DNA of 64,000 nucleotides from Amblyornis subalaris (taxonomy: Eukaryota > Chordata > Aves > Passeriformes > Ptilonorhynchidae). The DNA is taken from positions 3,482,615-3,546,614 of the forward strand of contig JACAXG010000034.1 of NCBI GenBank assembly GCA_018881555.1, written 5' to 3'. Below, piece by piece: positions 50,561 through 63,400 of this stretch. The translations under genes were made by a program, and so were the position numbers. The notes beneath the pieces were generated by a model. That model saw nothing but the letters and a program-made list of their open reading frames with translations, was not told where the DNA came from and did not search any database. How positions within the stretch are numbered: position 1 is the first letter of the stretch; each line of letters starts with the position of its first letter.

Positions 50561-53500
50561 GTAAGATGGANTTATCAAGCCATTCCTGTAGTGTGGCAAT
50601 TCCATGAGAATATAAACACAGGCTGAATTGTACCTGGTCCTTGGTGTGTGCATACCTTGCAGCTGTGTAACAGGCTTCTAAAGCTCACAGGTGTTACTAA
50701 ATAATAACAGTAGATTTATTTGCTATACCTAAAAATCAAGCACTTGAGGTAAGAAAATAACAGATATGAGATGCAAAGATTCATACCCTGCCCTGGCAAT
50801 AAAAACAATTATTTGAATCAGTATAAGGTGATTTGTATTGCGTCTTACTGTCACTGTAGAAGAAAGTTTCTTTATGAGAAGAGGACCATATCATGGGCAC
50901 TTGGGATCTCCAATCCCCAGACCAATGTGCTCAAATTTGTTACATTTTCAACCTTGTCTTAGGTTTTAGGACTGATTTATTCTAGTTCTTATCTTACCAA
51001 TTCTTAATAATTGCTCACTCAGCATAGACTGATCAGTACAATGGAATTATCTGGCCATANTTATGAGAAGAAACAGAACTGAATAATTTGGTAATGGTTG
51101 CAAGTTTTCCTGTACAGCTTTGTCCTTTACATAATACTACATTGAGAGATTATGATAGCAATTCCACTGGACACTGGATTTTGTGTGATTTAGTAACACA
51201 AGAAAATAAGAACCAAATCTGTCAAATTTGCAGTCTGTACAGAACCAGACTGGTCTTCTGTGATTTAGATACCATATACTCTGTTACCTTCTATAATGTT
51301 ATTTTTTATTTCATGGATTAAAAGTCATTTACAGCACAAACATGCACAGTTAATCTTTGGTTTTATTAATATTCATTTGGGAAATAAAAGCAATAGTAAC
51401 TGTTGAGTAAATATTAACAGCTGTGAGCCTGCTGTGAGCACAAAAAATTTGGCATATTGAGTGAATTCACTTTTAGTTCATCTGCTACCATTTTCTGATT
51501 TAAATTCTCAATAAGCGTGTTTGATAGGAAAATGGTGTTCTGAACTGTAACAACAATAATTAACTTGCTACAATAATCTATACATACGTGGCAGTACTAA
51601 CATCTGGAATAATTATCTGTTTTATTCCTCAAAAATGAATTTTATAAAATGCTTGAGGTAATGTGTGAACATAATTATTGCAAGATGAATTTAGAAATAA
51701 ATGCTACTCTAGTATACCAGCTGGCTGGTATCCAAATAAATTATTCATTCGGATACAGTGTTCTATTTCATAGTCCAGTTTAGGTTTTGTGCTTGACTAT
51801 ATTTATAATTTTTATTTTATAAATTCAGTATCTTGAATTTGACTTGGGTAAATAATATGTTCAAGTTTACTATGTGTAACAGCATATCAAAATAGTGTCT
51901 TTTTCCATTTTTTATCAATTTGAGAGTTAAAGGCTTTGATAGATAGCCTTATTTTGTGTATTTTCATGTTGTTTGTCCAATTTTATGACTAATTTCTTTC
52001 TCTTGTTGCGTCATGTTACAAAATAAAAGTAAATTGCTTCCTGTAGCTATGCAGAAGAATTAATGCTTTTCTGTATTAAGGAAAAAGCATATGTGGCCTT
52101 TAATAATGATCCATGTGTTACAAATCTTTAAAATATGGCAAGTAAAATAAAATTTTCTTGAAAAATGAAAGACAGATTGGCTTCACTGCAAGAAACCCCA
52201 AATACAGTGACCAAAATGTAGATAATTTACGTCCAGCCCCCTGCTCCGGGGGAATAAAAATGCCGTGTTGTCTCTTTGTCTGTACTGTGTTTTTAAATCC
52301 ATGAGCTTTCCTTGCTCTTTAGCCTATTAAGTGCATAAGAGAACTTCAGCTGGGAAACTGATTCCTGCCCAGCATAAGATAAAAATAGAAGGCGCGTATT
52401 TCATTAAGTAGAATGTTTTTGCCATTGTTTAACTCAAATTATGTGAGATGTGCCCTAAAATATCTTGCTGATTTCCCNAACGATGGAGCAAGCAGCTGCC
52501 AAAATTACATACTTGACATGACAACCATTGTGTCTGTTTCCCACAACGCACTTCTCTTTGCAGAACATAAACTTTAATTTTCTTTAAGTTTACAACGTGC
52601 CCTTTGTGATTTGCTGTTTGTTTTTATCTATAATTCATTCTGTTTTGCACAATCTAGTCTTGCAGGATGCAAAGCAACTTCTTAGAAGAATGCATAAAAG
52701 GCCTAATGCCATAAACAAGCTCAGAGCTCTGCTGGCTGTAGTCATTGCTTCCAGTGCCAAGAAGGTTAATGGTTGTCTTTGGGGTTTTATGTACTTCATA
52801 GTTTTATATCAAATCTAGTAGAATGTAAAAGACTGTAGGAACACATCTGCTTAATGGGAAACTTTAATGTAATTAACAATCTGCAGTGATATAAGCACAG
52901 GGGCATACTGTTGTCTATACAGTGTGCATAACTGTAAACAAATGAATTCTGCTCTAACCTGGGAGTCTTGGCCAGTTTTTACCCATTCCTTGCTGATACA
53001 TAACTTGACTTCTGCTCAGCTAGATGCTTCTTACAGTGTGGTTATGAAAAGCAAGGTTTTAATGCAAAATTTCATTTCCAATTATTGTTGCTTTTGAAAG
53101 GAATGTAAAATTCACCACTTTGTTCAAAGTTCTGTGAACTGAGATGATGCTGAGTCCAAGTGATGCCTTTCCATCCTTTNTATGAACTTTGTACCTGTTT
53201 TGTTGCCATGCTTGCCATCTGCCCACAAGGGAAGTAGGAATGTGTCAGAAGTATAACANTGGTCTTGGCATCATCACAAGATAAATACCACTTTCACATT
53301 CAAATACTCAGCTTTACACCAGAATAAGTTGTCCTNAACTAGTTAGCTCTAATGGAAAAGTTTTGGTATTAACCCAATGGGGAGAGATTTGTCTGGTGTG
53401 AGTTTCTGGTTTCAGGTAAGATTTTTGAAGTGAACTTGGGCCATCCTTTGGTTGTGAGTGCCACAATTTTCCTTACATATGGGGATAAAGTTGTTTCTTT

Positions 53501-55874
53501 CACAGATTACTCTGTTCCATAACTGTGGCTCTTCCATTTAAAATATGGATGAGTTGACTGTGTAAATACGAAATTTTATTTCTAGATTTAGAACCCAGGA
53601 GATTTACACAAAAATAACCCGCTTCTGCCTGCACTGAACAACAACAGATTGAACTGGATAGCAATGGTTTCCATGTCTTCTATGTGGCCTAGTGGCTTTG
53701 GGGTAGATCCATTTGATTATAATTTGTAAAAAGGCAAATTATAAAACCTCACGTATACCTGAAGGTATGCTGTGCGGTCCTGCATACAGACTTATTTTCC
53801 TAAGTACAATATCCTCCTAAGTGCAAAGTGTGTCATTATGGTACAGCAATGTTTTGCTCAAATATTATGGTAACTCACTGTGAGTTGTAATNAATACTGA
53901 AAGTCTTTCTCAATAAGAGAAAGAGTAGACATTAGTTTTGTTCTGGTCATCTTAACAGCTTCTTTACAATAGCAAAAAAGGTATTTATTACTCTGCTTAC
54001 TTGGAATAGGAAAAAAGTACGATATTCCAACTATATTTATAATATGATACAGGTCGGATAATAGACAATTATTTAAAAAAATTATTTTATTGCCATCCAT
54101 AATGATACATGGTAGATTTGCACTTCCTTAATCAAGAAATAATACACAGATGAACTTTTGATCTATAGTAGATTGTTTTGGAGTTCTTAGTGACATGAAT
54201 CCTAGCATTGTGGCAGTGTGGAGCTGCTTCTTGACTAAGTTTTCCTCAAATATGCTAGTACATGTTATCTACTTAGGAAAAACATAATAGTATCAACTAG
54301 GAGAAGTGATGATAGCCTAATCTTCTCTATAGAATAACTTGTCAGCATCGCAGAACTGTTATCTGTCATTAGACGTTTCAGGTTGAAGTGTTACAATGCT
54401 TTTCTTTTGTGGCTTTCAAAACCCATTTTGTTAACTACTCTTTATGGTAAATTGATGCCTATATCAAACTCTTAGAGAGATATATTATCTGAGCCTTTTT
54501 AAACTTCCTATTTTGTAATTATTGTTGAAGCAATGATTGATTGCTGCATTGTTTAAATGTATTAATACTTACGTTGTAATAATGATATTTTAGTGCAGAC
54601 AGAGCCNTGCTGCTTGTGACTCTACAGACAGCTCATGTGAATTATCTTTAGAGAAAGTTACTGTGCTATGCAAGTATAATAATTTTGACTCTATTTTGCT
54701 TGCCTGTCTTTCCTTTCTGTTGAACTACACCCTTGTTTGGAAACCTGTCATTGGTGATGTGTGAGATATTCAGAGCTGTTTTGTGAAGAGGCTTGGGTAA
54801 ATTCCAGAACATGTGTAGACTGTACGCTTAGGAAGGACTTCTGGCACTCCTGATAAATAATATACTCATAATTTTGAGGTTTGGAGATGTATCATATTGA
54901 TTCTTATATAACTCTACCAGTGTGATGTTTATAAGGAAGAGTGAAATCTGGGGTTTACTGAAGTGTTCTATTTATGCGAAGATGATTATTTTCTACTTAT
55001 GTCACAGCTGTTTATTCATATGGAGCAAAACCAAGTTAAAATAGAAGCCCTCATCTCTTTTTCTCTAGTTCCATGCATGTTCTGCATTTTGCATTCCAAT
55101 GTTTGTGCATGGGACAGCTGCATTCCAGCACGAATGATCCAGCTTTGAAACATGTGAGAGTGAGTGATGTTGCCATCTAGTGTCTAATGAACAAAGATTC
55201 ATATTTAATCTAAATGTATGCTACAGATGAGAGAGCGTTCCTTGCTTCTTTTCTTTGAGACTTCCTTGGCAATATTACTGATCTAAAGATTTTCTAAATC
55301 TGATTGTAATTGTTGTATTACCAACAAAAATGTGCCATATCATGCCTCCTGTAGGTACTTTAAACCTTTAACAGGTGTAGTGGTCTTGATTTTTATTAAG
55401 CTGCAAAGTTTGGAAAAAGGAATGAATACATTCAGAAGACATTTTTTAACAAAATTGAAAGGGGGTTGTTACTGCTGAAGCACCACTGAAGTGAGCCTCT
55501 GGGAGCCAGTCATGTAAAGAGGGCATATTTGTACTAGGATTTTGTTGCAGTAAATCTGCACATTACTGATTCTGACAGTTATTTCAGCCTATAAATCTAA
55601 TTTCTGGAATGGAAGAAAAAATTCGTAATGATTTAGATATTATGGATCTGATCCCAGCCTCCTTGTCAAGATGAAGTGACCCAACATCATTAAAAATTTG
55701 AGCTGAAGAATTAGTGCAGGTATGGCATTTCAAAGAGCAGCTTTGTTCAATTGATGTATTTATGACAACTACTGTTGTTACGAACAGGAAAACCAAACCG
55801 TCTTTGACGTGTATTAAATGAAAACATAATCTTTGAAAACTTATAGTGAAGTACATATCCTTGTTTGTTTTTAG
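50561..55874 (+). other. DNER: DNER intron 5
   Basis: Intron of about 5.3 kb joining phase-0 ends (donor GTAAGA, acceptor TTTGTTTTTAG). It is AT-rich. I see no confident repeat element, RNA gene or extra exon in it; open frames inside are short and unrelated to anything I recognise. Confidence 0.9.
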
Positions 55875-56028
55875 GCAACATTTTTTTGTGACTGTGAAGA
55901 TGCATATATGGGTTCCTTGTGTGAAGAATTTGATGCCTGTCACAGCCACCCCTGCCAGAACAATGCAACCTGCACTGATGTAGCGCAGAAACACGACAGG
56001 AACAATTTCACCTGCAGCTGCCTGCCTG
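55875..56028 (+). CDS. DNER: DNER coding exon 6: second half of EGF3 and most of EGF4
   Basis: This 154-nt exon starts in phase 0 (A-T-F-F-C-D-C) and ends with the first base of a Gly codon (CTGCCT G before GTAGGT), phase 1. It supplies cysteines 4-6 of EGF repeat 3 (FFC, DC, SLC) and cysteines 1-5 of EGF repeat 4 (DAC, HPC, ATC, FTC, SC). Sequons N-A-T and N-F-T are present. CQNNATC fits the O-fucose consensus (C2-x4-S/T-C3), and CHSHPC fits the O-glucose consensus C-x-S-x-P-C. The remembered human equivalent of the latter, CQRKPC, does not fit. The opposite strand carries a 136-codon open frame (55584-55994) that overlaps this exon and is a shadow. Confidence 0.97.
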
Positions 56029-58726
56029 GTAGGTTTTGTATTATGCCTTGAATAATGCAGCTTTGCTTGACATTCGGTGCATATCTTTTGCAGAGCAGTG
56101 ATCTGTGCAACTTCAGATACTAGAACAGAAGAAAATGCAACAACAGCATAAGGGCAGTGGAAGATTGTTCTTTAGTGAAAAATGCCATTGAAAAGAAAGC
56201 ACACATCTGAACCTTAACCTCATGAGGGAATCATTCATAACTAATGGAACTTTACCTACTAAGAACACATGAGCAAAATTTAGTTTACCTCAGCTTATTC
56301 TTTAGCAGGTTCTTTTTTTTCAGAAGTTTTTTGAGACCACCACATATTATGTTTAGTTTTAGATTTTTTCAAGTAATTCTTCTTAATTTTTTTAATAGCA
56401 AGTGTCTAATGTCATTCAAGTGGCTCAATCATTGTTAACTTCAGTGGTTTTTGTTTCAACCCATAATTATTTTTTCCACCAAAATTTGTGTCCACACATT
56501 AAAAAACAGTCAGGAAAACTAACTGTTTTCATTTAGCTTTGAATTTCTAAAAAAATTCATTGCATATAAAAAATATTAAAGAAAATTGTAGATAAGAGTT
56601 TAATTATCTTAAATGTCTCCATATGCAAGTTTCAGAAACATTTGTATGTGAATATGATCATGTTTCCCAAATTGTGATAGAAGGAAATGTTATGAAGTTA
56701 AATATCAGCACAAAATGCAGAGGTGAATGATTCATAATGTGTATCTCACCAAAAACCTGCTTTTTTTTCCCACCTCTATGGTGATCATTTAGGACCTCTG
56801 CATTTCTAGTCCCTGCAACATATTTGGGATGCTATTCCTGAATCGTGTTCTCTAGATTGACAAAACATGCACTGTAGATAATAATAAGATAGGACATATT
56901 TATTTTTGTAAATCTGTCGTAAGATGTTATCTCTGATGAGTTTTCCTGCAAGCTGTAATGACAATTGCAGGAAGTCTAATTCTTGTAGGAAGATTCAGAG
57001 CAGCACAATCATTTCTGCCTTTGTGCCACATTCTTTTGGATACAGATTGAATTCCAGGGTAATTTTGAACCTTCATAAACTGGGTTCAAAGATGGAAGGG
57101 TGTTTAAATGAGTTAAACATATTCAATACTGTGTTAAGATTCATAAAAATAATCAGNTGAAGGTGAGAACTTGAAAAGCTCTGGAGCCTGTAGAGGAAAG
57201 AAATCAGTGGATGCAGTCTTCTATAATATTTTGTTGTTGGTTTCGTAAAATTTATGTTAATTTGAGACCAATTAGAATTACAGAAAATCTGTAGTTTTCC
57301 AGAGTGAAGCTGACATCCCTCCCTCCAAGTCCCTCAACCTGGTCCAGAGGACCTGCCTTATCAGACCACAGTGCTGGCTTTCAACCTCGTTTTTTTCTCC
57401 AGTTTAGGTGATTTCATAGAATCATATTACAACACACAGCAGAGTTTCTTCTTCCAGGTTTTGCATTGCAGAGAATGCAGCTCTCTGTAGCATATAAAAG
57501 TGGAAGATACACAGAAAGTCTTATAGATGCTTTTCTGTAGTAGTGCTCTAGCAACTCCAAATATGATAACCTGTGTTGACAGCTGTTTTATGGTGACACT
57601 ATAGGTTTGAACAGACGTGGGTATTACTCTGCCCAAAAGATGTACAAATTTTAATTTTCACTGCATGAAAAGTAAGTTTTTAATATAAAACATGATTTCC
57701 TGCCCTATTTTTTAGTTTGGGGGTTTTTTTTCGTTCTTTTTCCATCTTCTCCCATGCATCAGCAAAATCCTACTCCAGGCATGTCCTGTCTCACCTTGGG
57801 CTCTTTCTCTTCTATACCTGTTCATAGCAGTGTATTAACAGCGTCATCTGGTCATAGCTTACTAGTCTTTAACACTAGCCTTTGGGTGAAACATGCTTGT
57901 TATGGAAGATATTTATAATTTTTTGTAGGGTTCCTTTAAAAAAAGTAAAATATGTCTGTGTGTAGCATGTAGTTTTTTCTTCAGTCATGCATCCAAGATT
58001 CTTGGAGGTAAATAAAAACCAGAAAACGGGAATGTGTGGTATTTGTTAAGGAACTGAAGTATGGAGTGTAGAATAATTTGGATTGTATTTTAAGTTTGTT
58101 CATTTTTTGGGATGTGTTAGCGACATCAGACATATGGAACAAAGCAAACTTATGGTCAAATAGTACAGTACACACAATCTGTAGCTTGTGAACTTATAGA
58201 AGCTTATTTGGAAGAGTTTTCAACTGTGCTGAGCAGTTCTTCACAGCTCCCACTTAAAATAAACACTCTTTTTGAAGCCCAGAAGTAAGAGCAAATGACA
58301 GTCATTCAGCATATGCACAAATAATTCATAGTGTCAAGTTCTGCTTAAAGTCTTGCTAAAGATTATTGACTTGAGATTCAAGCTGCGTTTGAAAACCATT
58401 CCAAAATGACTTATTTTTTTGGTTATATGGGTGCTGATGAGGGCGCAGCACCTACCGCCATTACACTGGAGATGTCACAATATTGCTGTTGGTAAAATAC
58501 AATTGATATAGTCTCTAGATTTCTGCTGTTTTTTTGTTTCTTCAGTGAAGTATATGTTTTAATTAGAAATCTCATTTTATAAGAAATTAGAAGACTGTCC
58601 TAGATTCTATTGCTTATATTGGTTAATTTAATTCAAGAAAAGTAATGGTACTATTTGGATGACTGAGCAATACATTTAGTCGTAAACCCTGATTTTTGCT
58701 CTGTCTTCTGAATATTGTGTTTGTAG
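56029..58726 (+). other. DNER: DNER intron 6
   Basis: Intron of about 2.7 kb, phase 1 at both ends (donor GTAGGT, acceptor TGTGTTTGTAG). It is AT-rich and unique-looking; I see no mobile element or RNA gene that I can support. Confidence 0.9.
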
Positions 58727-58840
58727 GTTACACTGGGGAGCTGTGCCAGTCAGAGATTGATCATTGCATCCAGCAGCCATGCCAGAATGGAGGTACCTGC
58801 TCATCCCACATCAATGGATTCAGTTGTCAATGCCCAGAAG
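58727..58840 (+). CDS. DNER: DNER coding exon 7: end of EGF4 and most of EGF5
   Basis: This 114-nt, 38-codon exon has phase 1 at both ends, the symmetrical arrangement typical of Notch-type EGF exons. It completes EGF repeat 4 (GYTGELC) and encodes cysteines 1-5 of EGF repeat 5 (DHC, QPC, GTC, FSC, QC), ending at C-P-E-G before the donor GTAAAC. CQNGGTC fits the O-fucose consensus. The residue before the first cysteine is not the acidic or amide type needed for a classical calcium-binding EGF, so this repeat is probably not calcium-binding. The sixth EGF5 cysteine must lie on the next exon, which is not in the window. Confidence 0.96.
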
Positions 58841-58921
58841 GTAAACAGCAAACACCTGTCTAGTACCTCATACAAATTGGTGTTTTTGGGGTGTACTTAG
58901 TCTACATTTTCAGTTTTACTG

Positions 58922-58939
58922 ATATATATATATATATAT
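58922..58939. repeat. TA microsatellite
   Basis: Pure AT dinucleotide run just downstream of DNER exon 7, in intron 7. Confidence 0.9.
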
Positions 58940-60084
58940 TTAAATGTTTTTAAAATTGTGCCTTACCCCATAATTGTAAGCAGAAAAAAAATCCAAGTAA
59001 GAAATCTTGGTATAATCAGCAATAGCATATGAAATGTTGCAGGAGCTGACTGTTGCAGTGTATATGTGGTGCAGAAGTGTTCTTTCATTCTACAGGAGAA
59101 ATCGGGCTCCAGCACTGATGAGAAAGGTGAATTTGAGGAGACTTAGAGTGTGATCTGATTTTTATGTTGTCCCCTAAATGTGTGAGAAAAAGATGCCTCC
59201 CTTGTAGTATTTGTACATTTTTACATGTGGGCCGGTTGGCTAAAATGTGTGTGTTAGAGTAATAACTCAAAACTAAAGCAATTATTTCAATCCCCCAAAG
59301 TTTTAATTAATTCTCCTTTCCATTTGGACATATTCCTTTCCTGACATGAAAGCTTTTCACTGATTCTCACTGGTAAACCCTGTACATGTAACTCTATGAA
59401 ACAAGGACACCCCAATGCCAGAGTGTGCTTTCATAACACTGTGCTGAGTGCAGTGACAGATCCCTAAATTGCGCATGAAAAAATTATCATAAGTGGAAGC
59501 TTTCAATTATGAAGCCTTCTGTTAGTTATTTATAATTAAGATTAGAACTTTGAACTAATTATACTTCTGTCCTTCCTTGATCTGGGGAAGTTGTTTTTGT
59601 TCTGCCCACACCTTACGTTTGCTCTAAGGGTGCGAGTCTTTGATAACTGCTCTGGTAAGATCTAGTTGCTTAATAATGAAGATTATTTGTAGTTTCTTCA
59701 GACTGATTCCTTGCTTTTCTAGGGTGCTATGCTTTAACACCTAACAGCTGTATTGAAACACAGACACTGACATACTGACAGCAGTGCAGATCCTGCATGT
59801 GGAAAAATTTTGGAAATTGTTTTCCTTATAAATAGTAGTGAAATTCAGGAGAAAAACAGTGGATGTTAGACTTGGTCAATAATTTGCTTGCATTTTTCTT
59901 AGGAAATCTGTTCAAGAATCTTTGAGGATACTGTGCGGGAAATGATCTTTCCAATGATGCTGGGGAAAACAGCTACTGGGATTTTTGGTTGTTTTGTATC
60001 TATCATATTTATTTCTCTGTGTGGCGTATCTTAATTGCTTGCTCCTGATGACCTGTTAAGGAATATTCTGACCATATCTCAGCT

Positions 60085-60480
60085 TCTCTCCTGCCGCCCC
60101 TGGCGGTGCTGCCCCCGGGACAGGGTCACTGGTGGGCTGAGGTCCCTGGATGGCTCTGCTGGGGCTGTGGCTGGGCTGTGGTGCCCGTAACAGCTCCCAG
60201 CGCCCTGCTAAAAGGCATCCGTGCCTGGGGCACTGTGTGGGGCCGTGGCTGCTCTCCGGCTCCAGGATCCCGTGCCAGTGGCAATTACGTGTGCGGGGAG
60301 AGGGGCCGGCTGCCAGCTCGGCCTGGCCCATGGCCCTGGCGCGGCCGCCAGCAGCAATGCTGCTCCTGCAAACGCACCTGCTGGCTGTGCTGGGGCCCCG
60401 CGCTGTGCCCCTGTGCCGTGGGGAGCACAGGAGAGGGAAACCTCTGTCTCGGTCCCCTTCTCCCCGAGGAGACTGATGGG
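60085..60480. other. Isolated GC- and CpG-rich island inside DNER intron 7
   Basis: I count roughly 22 CpG dinucleotides by eye in about 400 bp, including CGCGGCCGCC, while the surrounding intron has almost none. Overlapping open frames run through it on both strands (for example 188 codons plus at 60106-60672 and 110 codons minus at 60208-60540). These are expected where stop codons are rare, and none has a recognisable domain. It could be an alternative or antisense promoter, the GC-rich part of a retroelement, or an expanded GC-rich repeat. No clear TATA, splice donor or target duplication was identified. Confidence 0.55.
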
Positions 60481-63400
60481 GAGGTTACCCAATGTGCTGG
60501 CAGCAGCTTTTTTGCTGTGGGAGAACCAAGTCGCTGGCACCTCTTCTCTGTTCGCTCGTGTTTGGATATCTCTGTGTTAAGCTACTTGATTCTTCAATCT
60601 TGTTGCCCGCTTTGTTCCTTGAATATTTATCTTCTGCTCCTTTCTTTTCCACTGATCCATATTTGTGTTTGAGAAGTTTCCAATTGTTTCTGTTTTGTGC
60701 TCTAAGTAGGCTTATTTTGGCACTGTTACTGTACTATCTTAGTGTTTCGGCTGAATGTGTTGCTCTTTTTCCTTCTGGGCACATTGGTATAATTTTCTCA
60801 GGATTCTGGTCTTTTTGTTTGTTGGCACTTCTGTTTTTATTATGTGTTACAAGCTCGTGCCCCTTTTCTGCCCAGAGTCTTGAAGTTTTTTATGGTTTCT
60901 GGACTTGCCTTAAAGATACAATGTGATTTTTGACACTTCCAGAGGAAAGTAAAAACCAAAACAGTTCCTTAGCAACTTCAAGAAGTACCTTTCTGCTCCT
61001 AGGCTTTGTTGATAGGCAAACATGCTTTTTGGGTCATCTTTCTGAGACTTTCTGCGCAGAGTTAAACTCCAGTTCTAGTCTCCAATATTGTTTCCATGTT
61101 TCCAAGAACAGCTGTGTTGTAGAGCAAAGGTAGAATTGGGAAAAAAGCTGTTACTCTGATTGCTCTTTTATGTCTGACATGCTTATATGGTACAAATGTT
61201 TTCAAAAGCGCTGGGGCAACAAAAGAAAAAGGTTTTACTGAAATACACTTGTACCTCCTGTTAAATCAGTTTTTGTACATTGACATGCATTGTTTCCATT
61301 AATGGAAGTAAAAAGCCTTTGGAGGGGGTAGAATATTTCAAGAATTGCTTTCTGGACTGATCAGGATGATTCCTCTTCTATAGACTAGTTTTGTATTAGA
61401 TCCTTGGACATGAGAGAGTAATGCTTAGGTTTGCAGGAAAAAATGACACTTTGTGTGCATGGTTGCTCTTCTTGTGTCAGCTTGTGATAACTCAACAGCA
61501 ATCCCAAAGGTTCTCCCTGGCTCCCTAATAGTTGCTGGTGGTTGAGAGAGAGAATGGTTCCCATGAAGTTACACAGCTGTGCTCCTGCTCACTCCTGCTC
61601 TTCCTCATCCCCATGGCGAGGGCGAGTGTTGGTGCAGGAGTGGCACAGCCTGTCTGCAGGAGCCCATCTATTGCTCTGAAGTAGCCTAAGGGGCATGTTA
61701 AGTAATAAGGTGTTGCTTATCCATTTTGTTCTGGAAGGTCTACTAATGCCAACGAGCTCAAGAATTCAGATACTTTGTGGAAGGAAAGAAAGAGTTGATT
61801 TAACCAAATATATTGTCTAAGTTTACTAATGACTGTGCCTTCATCATTCTTAGATCTTTTGAGGTGTTACCCTCTCATAGAGGCACATTTTGGGAGCTTT
61901 TGCTTGGGTTTTGAAGAGATTTGGTAATTTTTCTAGATACAACAAAGGATAGTTAATTGAAAATTGCAGATGCAGTAGCTTGCAAATTTGCTGTTTCTAG
62001 CATGTCTTTGAATTTTCCTTAAAAAAAACGCCTACCACCCGCCCAGTTTTCTAATTTAAGTGAGGTCTCTTGCTCTGTTGCTATTCTGCTGTGCTTAATA
62101 GTAATCGCTTGTTGAGAGAAGGCTTTTCTTTCTGTAGTGCTAATTCAGCATCGTGGGCAAAGGTAGCCAAGGAGCTCATGTTTGTGTTAGAACTACAGAC
62201 TGGAGATATAATGGGGCTAGGCAGAAAAGGATAAGAAAATATGGGAAGTATCACAAAGGGAAAAGAAAAAGATGGCAGATAAAGGAATGAGATGGAAACA
62301 ATGAAGAATGATCTTGAGATTGTGCATTTCTTTTACAAATGAGATCTGTGGTTCACGAAAAAGCATATAACTGACAGAAGGCCAGATCTGAGGCACTGAA
62401 AAAGCAGCCTGTCTCAGATGTGAACAATTCATGATTATTTAGACAATTTTACTGTCTTAAGAGTCCTTTAGTAAAGAAAATTTCATTATGCTTACGGATT
62501 CAGTTTTCTGTGGGATGCACTGTAGGTTTTAGTATCCAAAATATGGCAGAAAATAAACTCTTATCAGAAGTTGTCGAATCACCTGTGCTGAAGACAAAAT
62601 TGGATTTTATACTTGAATTTATAGCGAAGAAGCTTAAGCAATACTAAAGACCTAAGAATTTGTTTAAAATTTTGGTACTGTTATTGTGAAAATAATGTTT
62701 GGATCTTGTACTTGCTTACAATGGGGTAAGGATCTTTGTTTGTTTTATTAATTTCATGTTAATAAACATATATTTAGTAAATAGTCCCTTCAAATGATCA
62801 TGCAATGTATATTTCCAAAGTACCCTGAAGTGGAACTAAATATAAAAATAATTATTGGAAACATAAAAAACCCCTGTTTGGAATAAGCGAATGTCATTAC
62901 ATTAAATTAATAAACAGATATTATTAAATGAATAAACATATGTTTCAGAGATATTGCAGCTAGTTATCCTTACTTATGTAATTATCAAATTCACAGAAGT
63001 CTTTTTTAAAAGTTAAAATAAAAAACCCCCGGCTGTATGGAAATTGCCTGATTGTGTGGTGAGGAAATGTGTTCCTCCCACATACGATTTTTTAAAAATT
63101 AGATAGAACGAAAGATTTGGTACTTGCGTATATATTTCTTTTACATATTTTAAAGATTTGTTAATTTTGCTCATAAGACAATATTAAAATAAATTAGTAG
63201 AGGACTATGGTTTAGAACAATGCCAGATAGTAATGAGAAAAGTGCAGATCAGTTATAATAAGGAAACAAACTTGTGTTGAAAGATGTTTCTGAAGTTCTG
63301 TTCCATGCAAGTTTAATGTCTTGATGATAAGTACAGATNAACTGCCTTCAGTGTTACAGGAAAATATTAATCTTTGATAAAAATAGCTTGCATTCGGCTG

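Noticed and set aside
55584..55994. 136-codon minus-strand open frame
   Set aside because: Overlaps DNER exon 6 on the opposite strand; it is a shadow of the real exon.
57414..57432. CATAGAATCATA motif suggesting a CR1 3' terminus
   Set aside because: Only the terminal motif is present; the expected downstream CR1 landmarks do not follow.
60106..60926. Overlapping long open frames over and after the CpG island
   Set aside because: Long frames in several phases and on both strands are expected where GC-rich DNA lacks stops. The downstream frame (60492-60926) is hydrophobic because the DNA is T-rich. No domain is visible.
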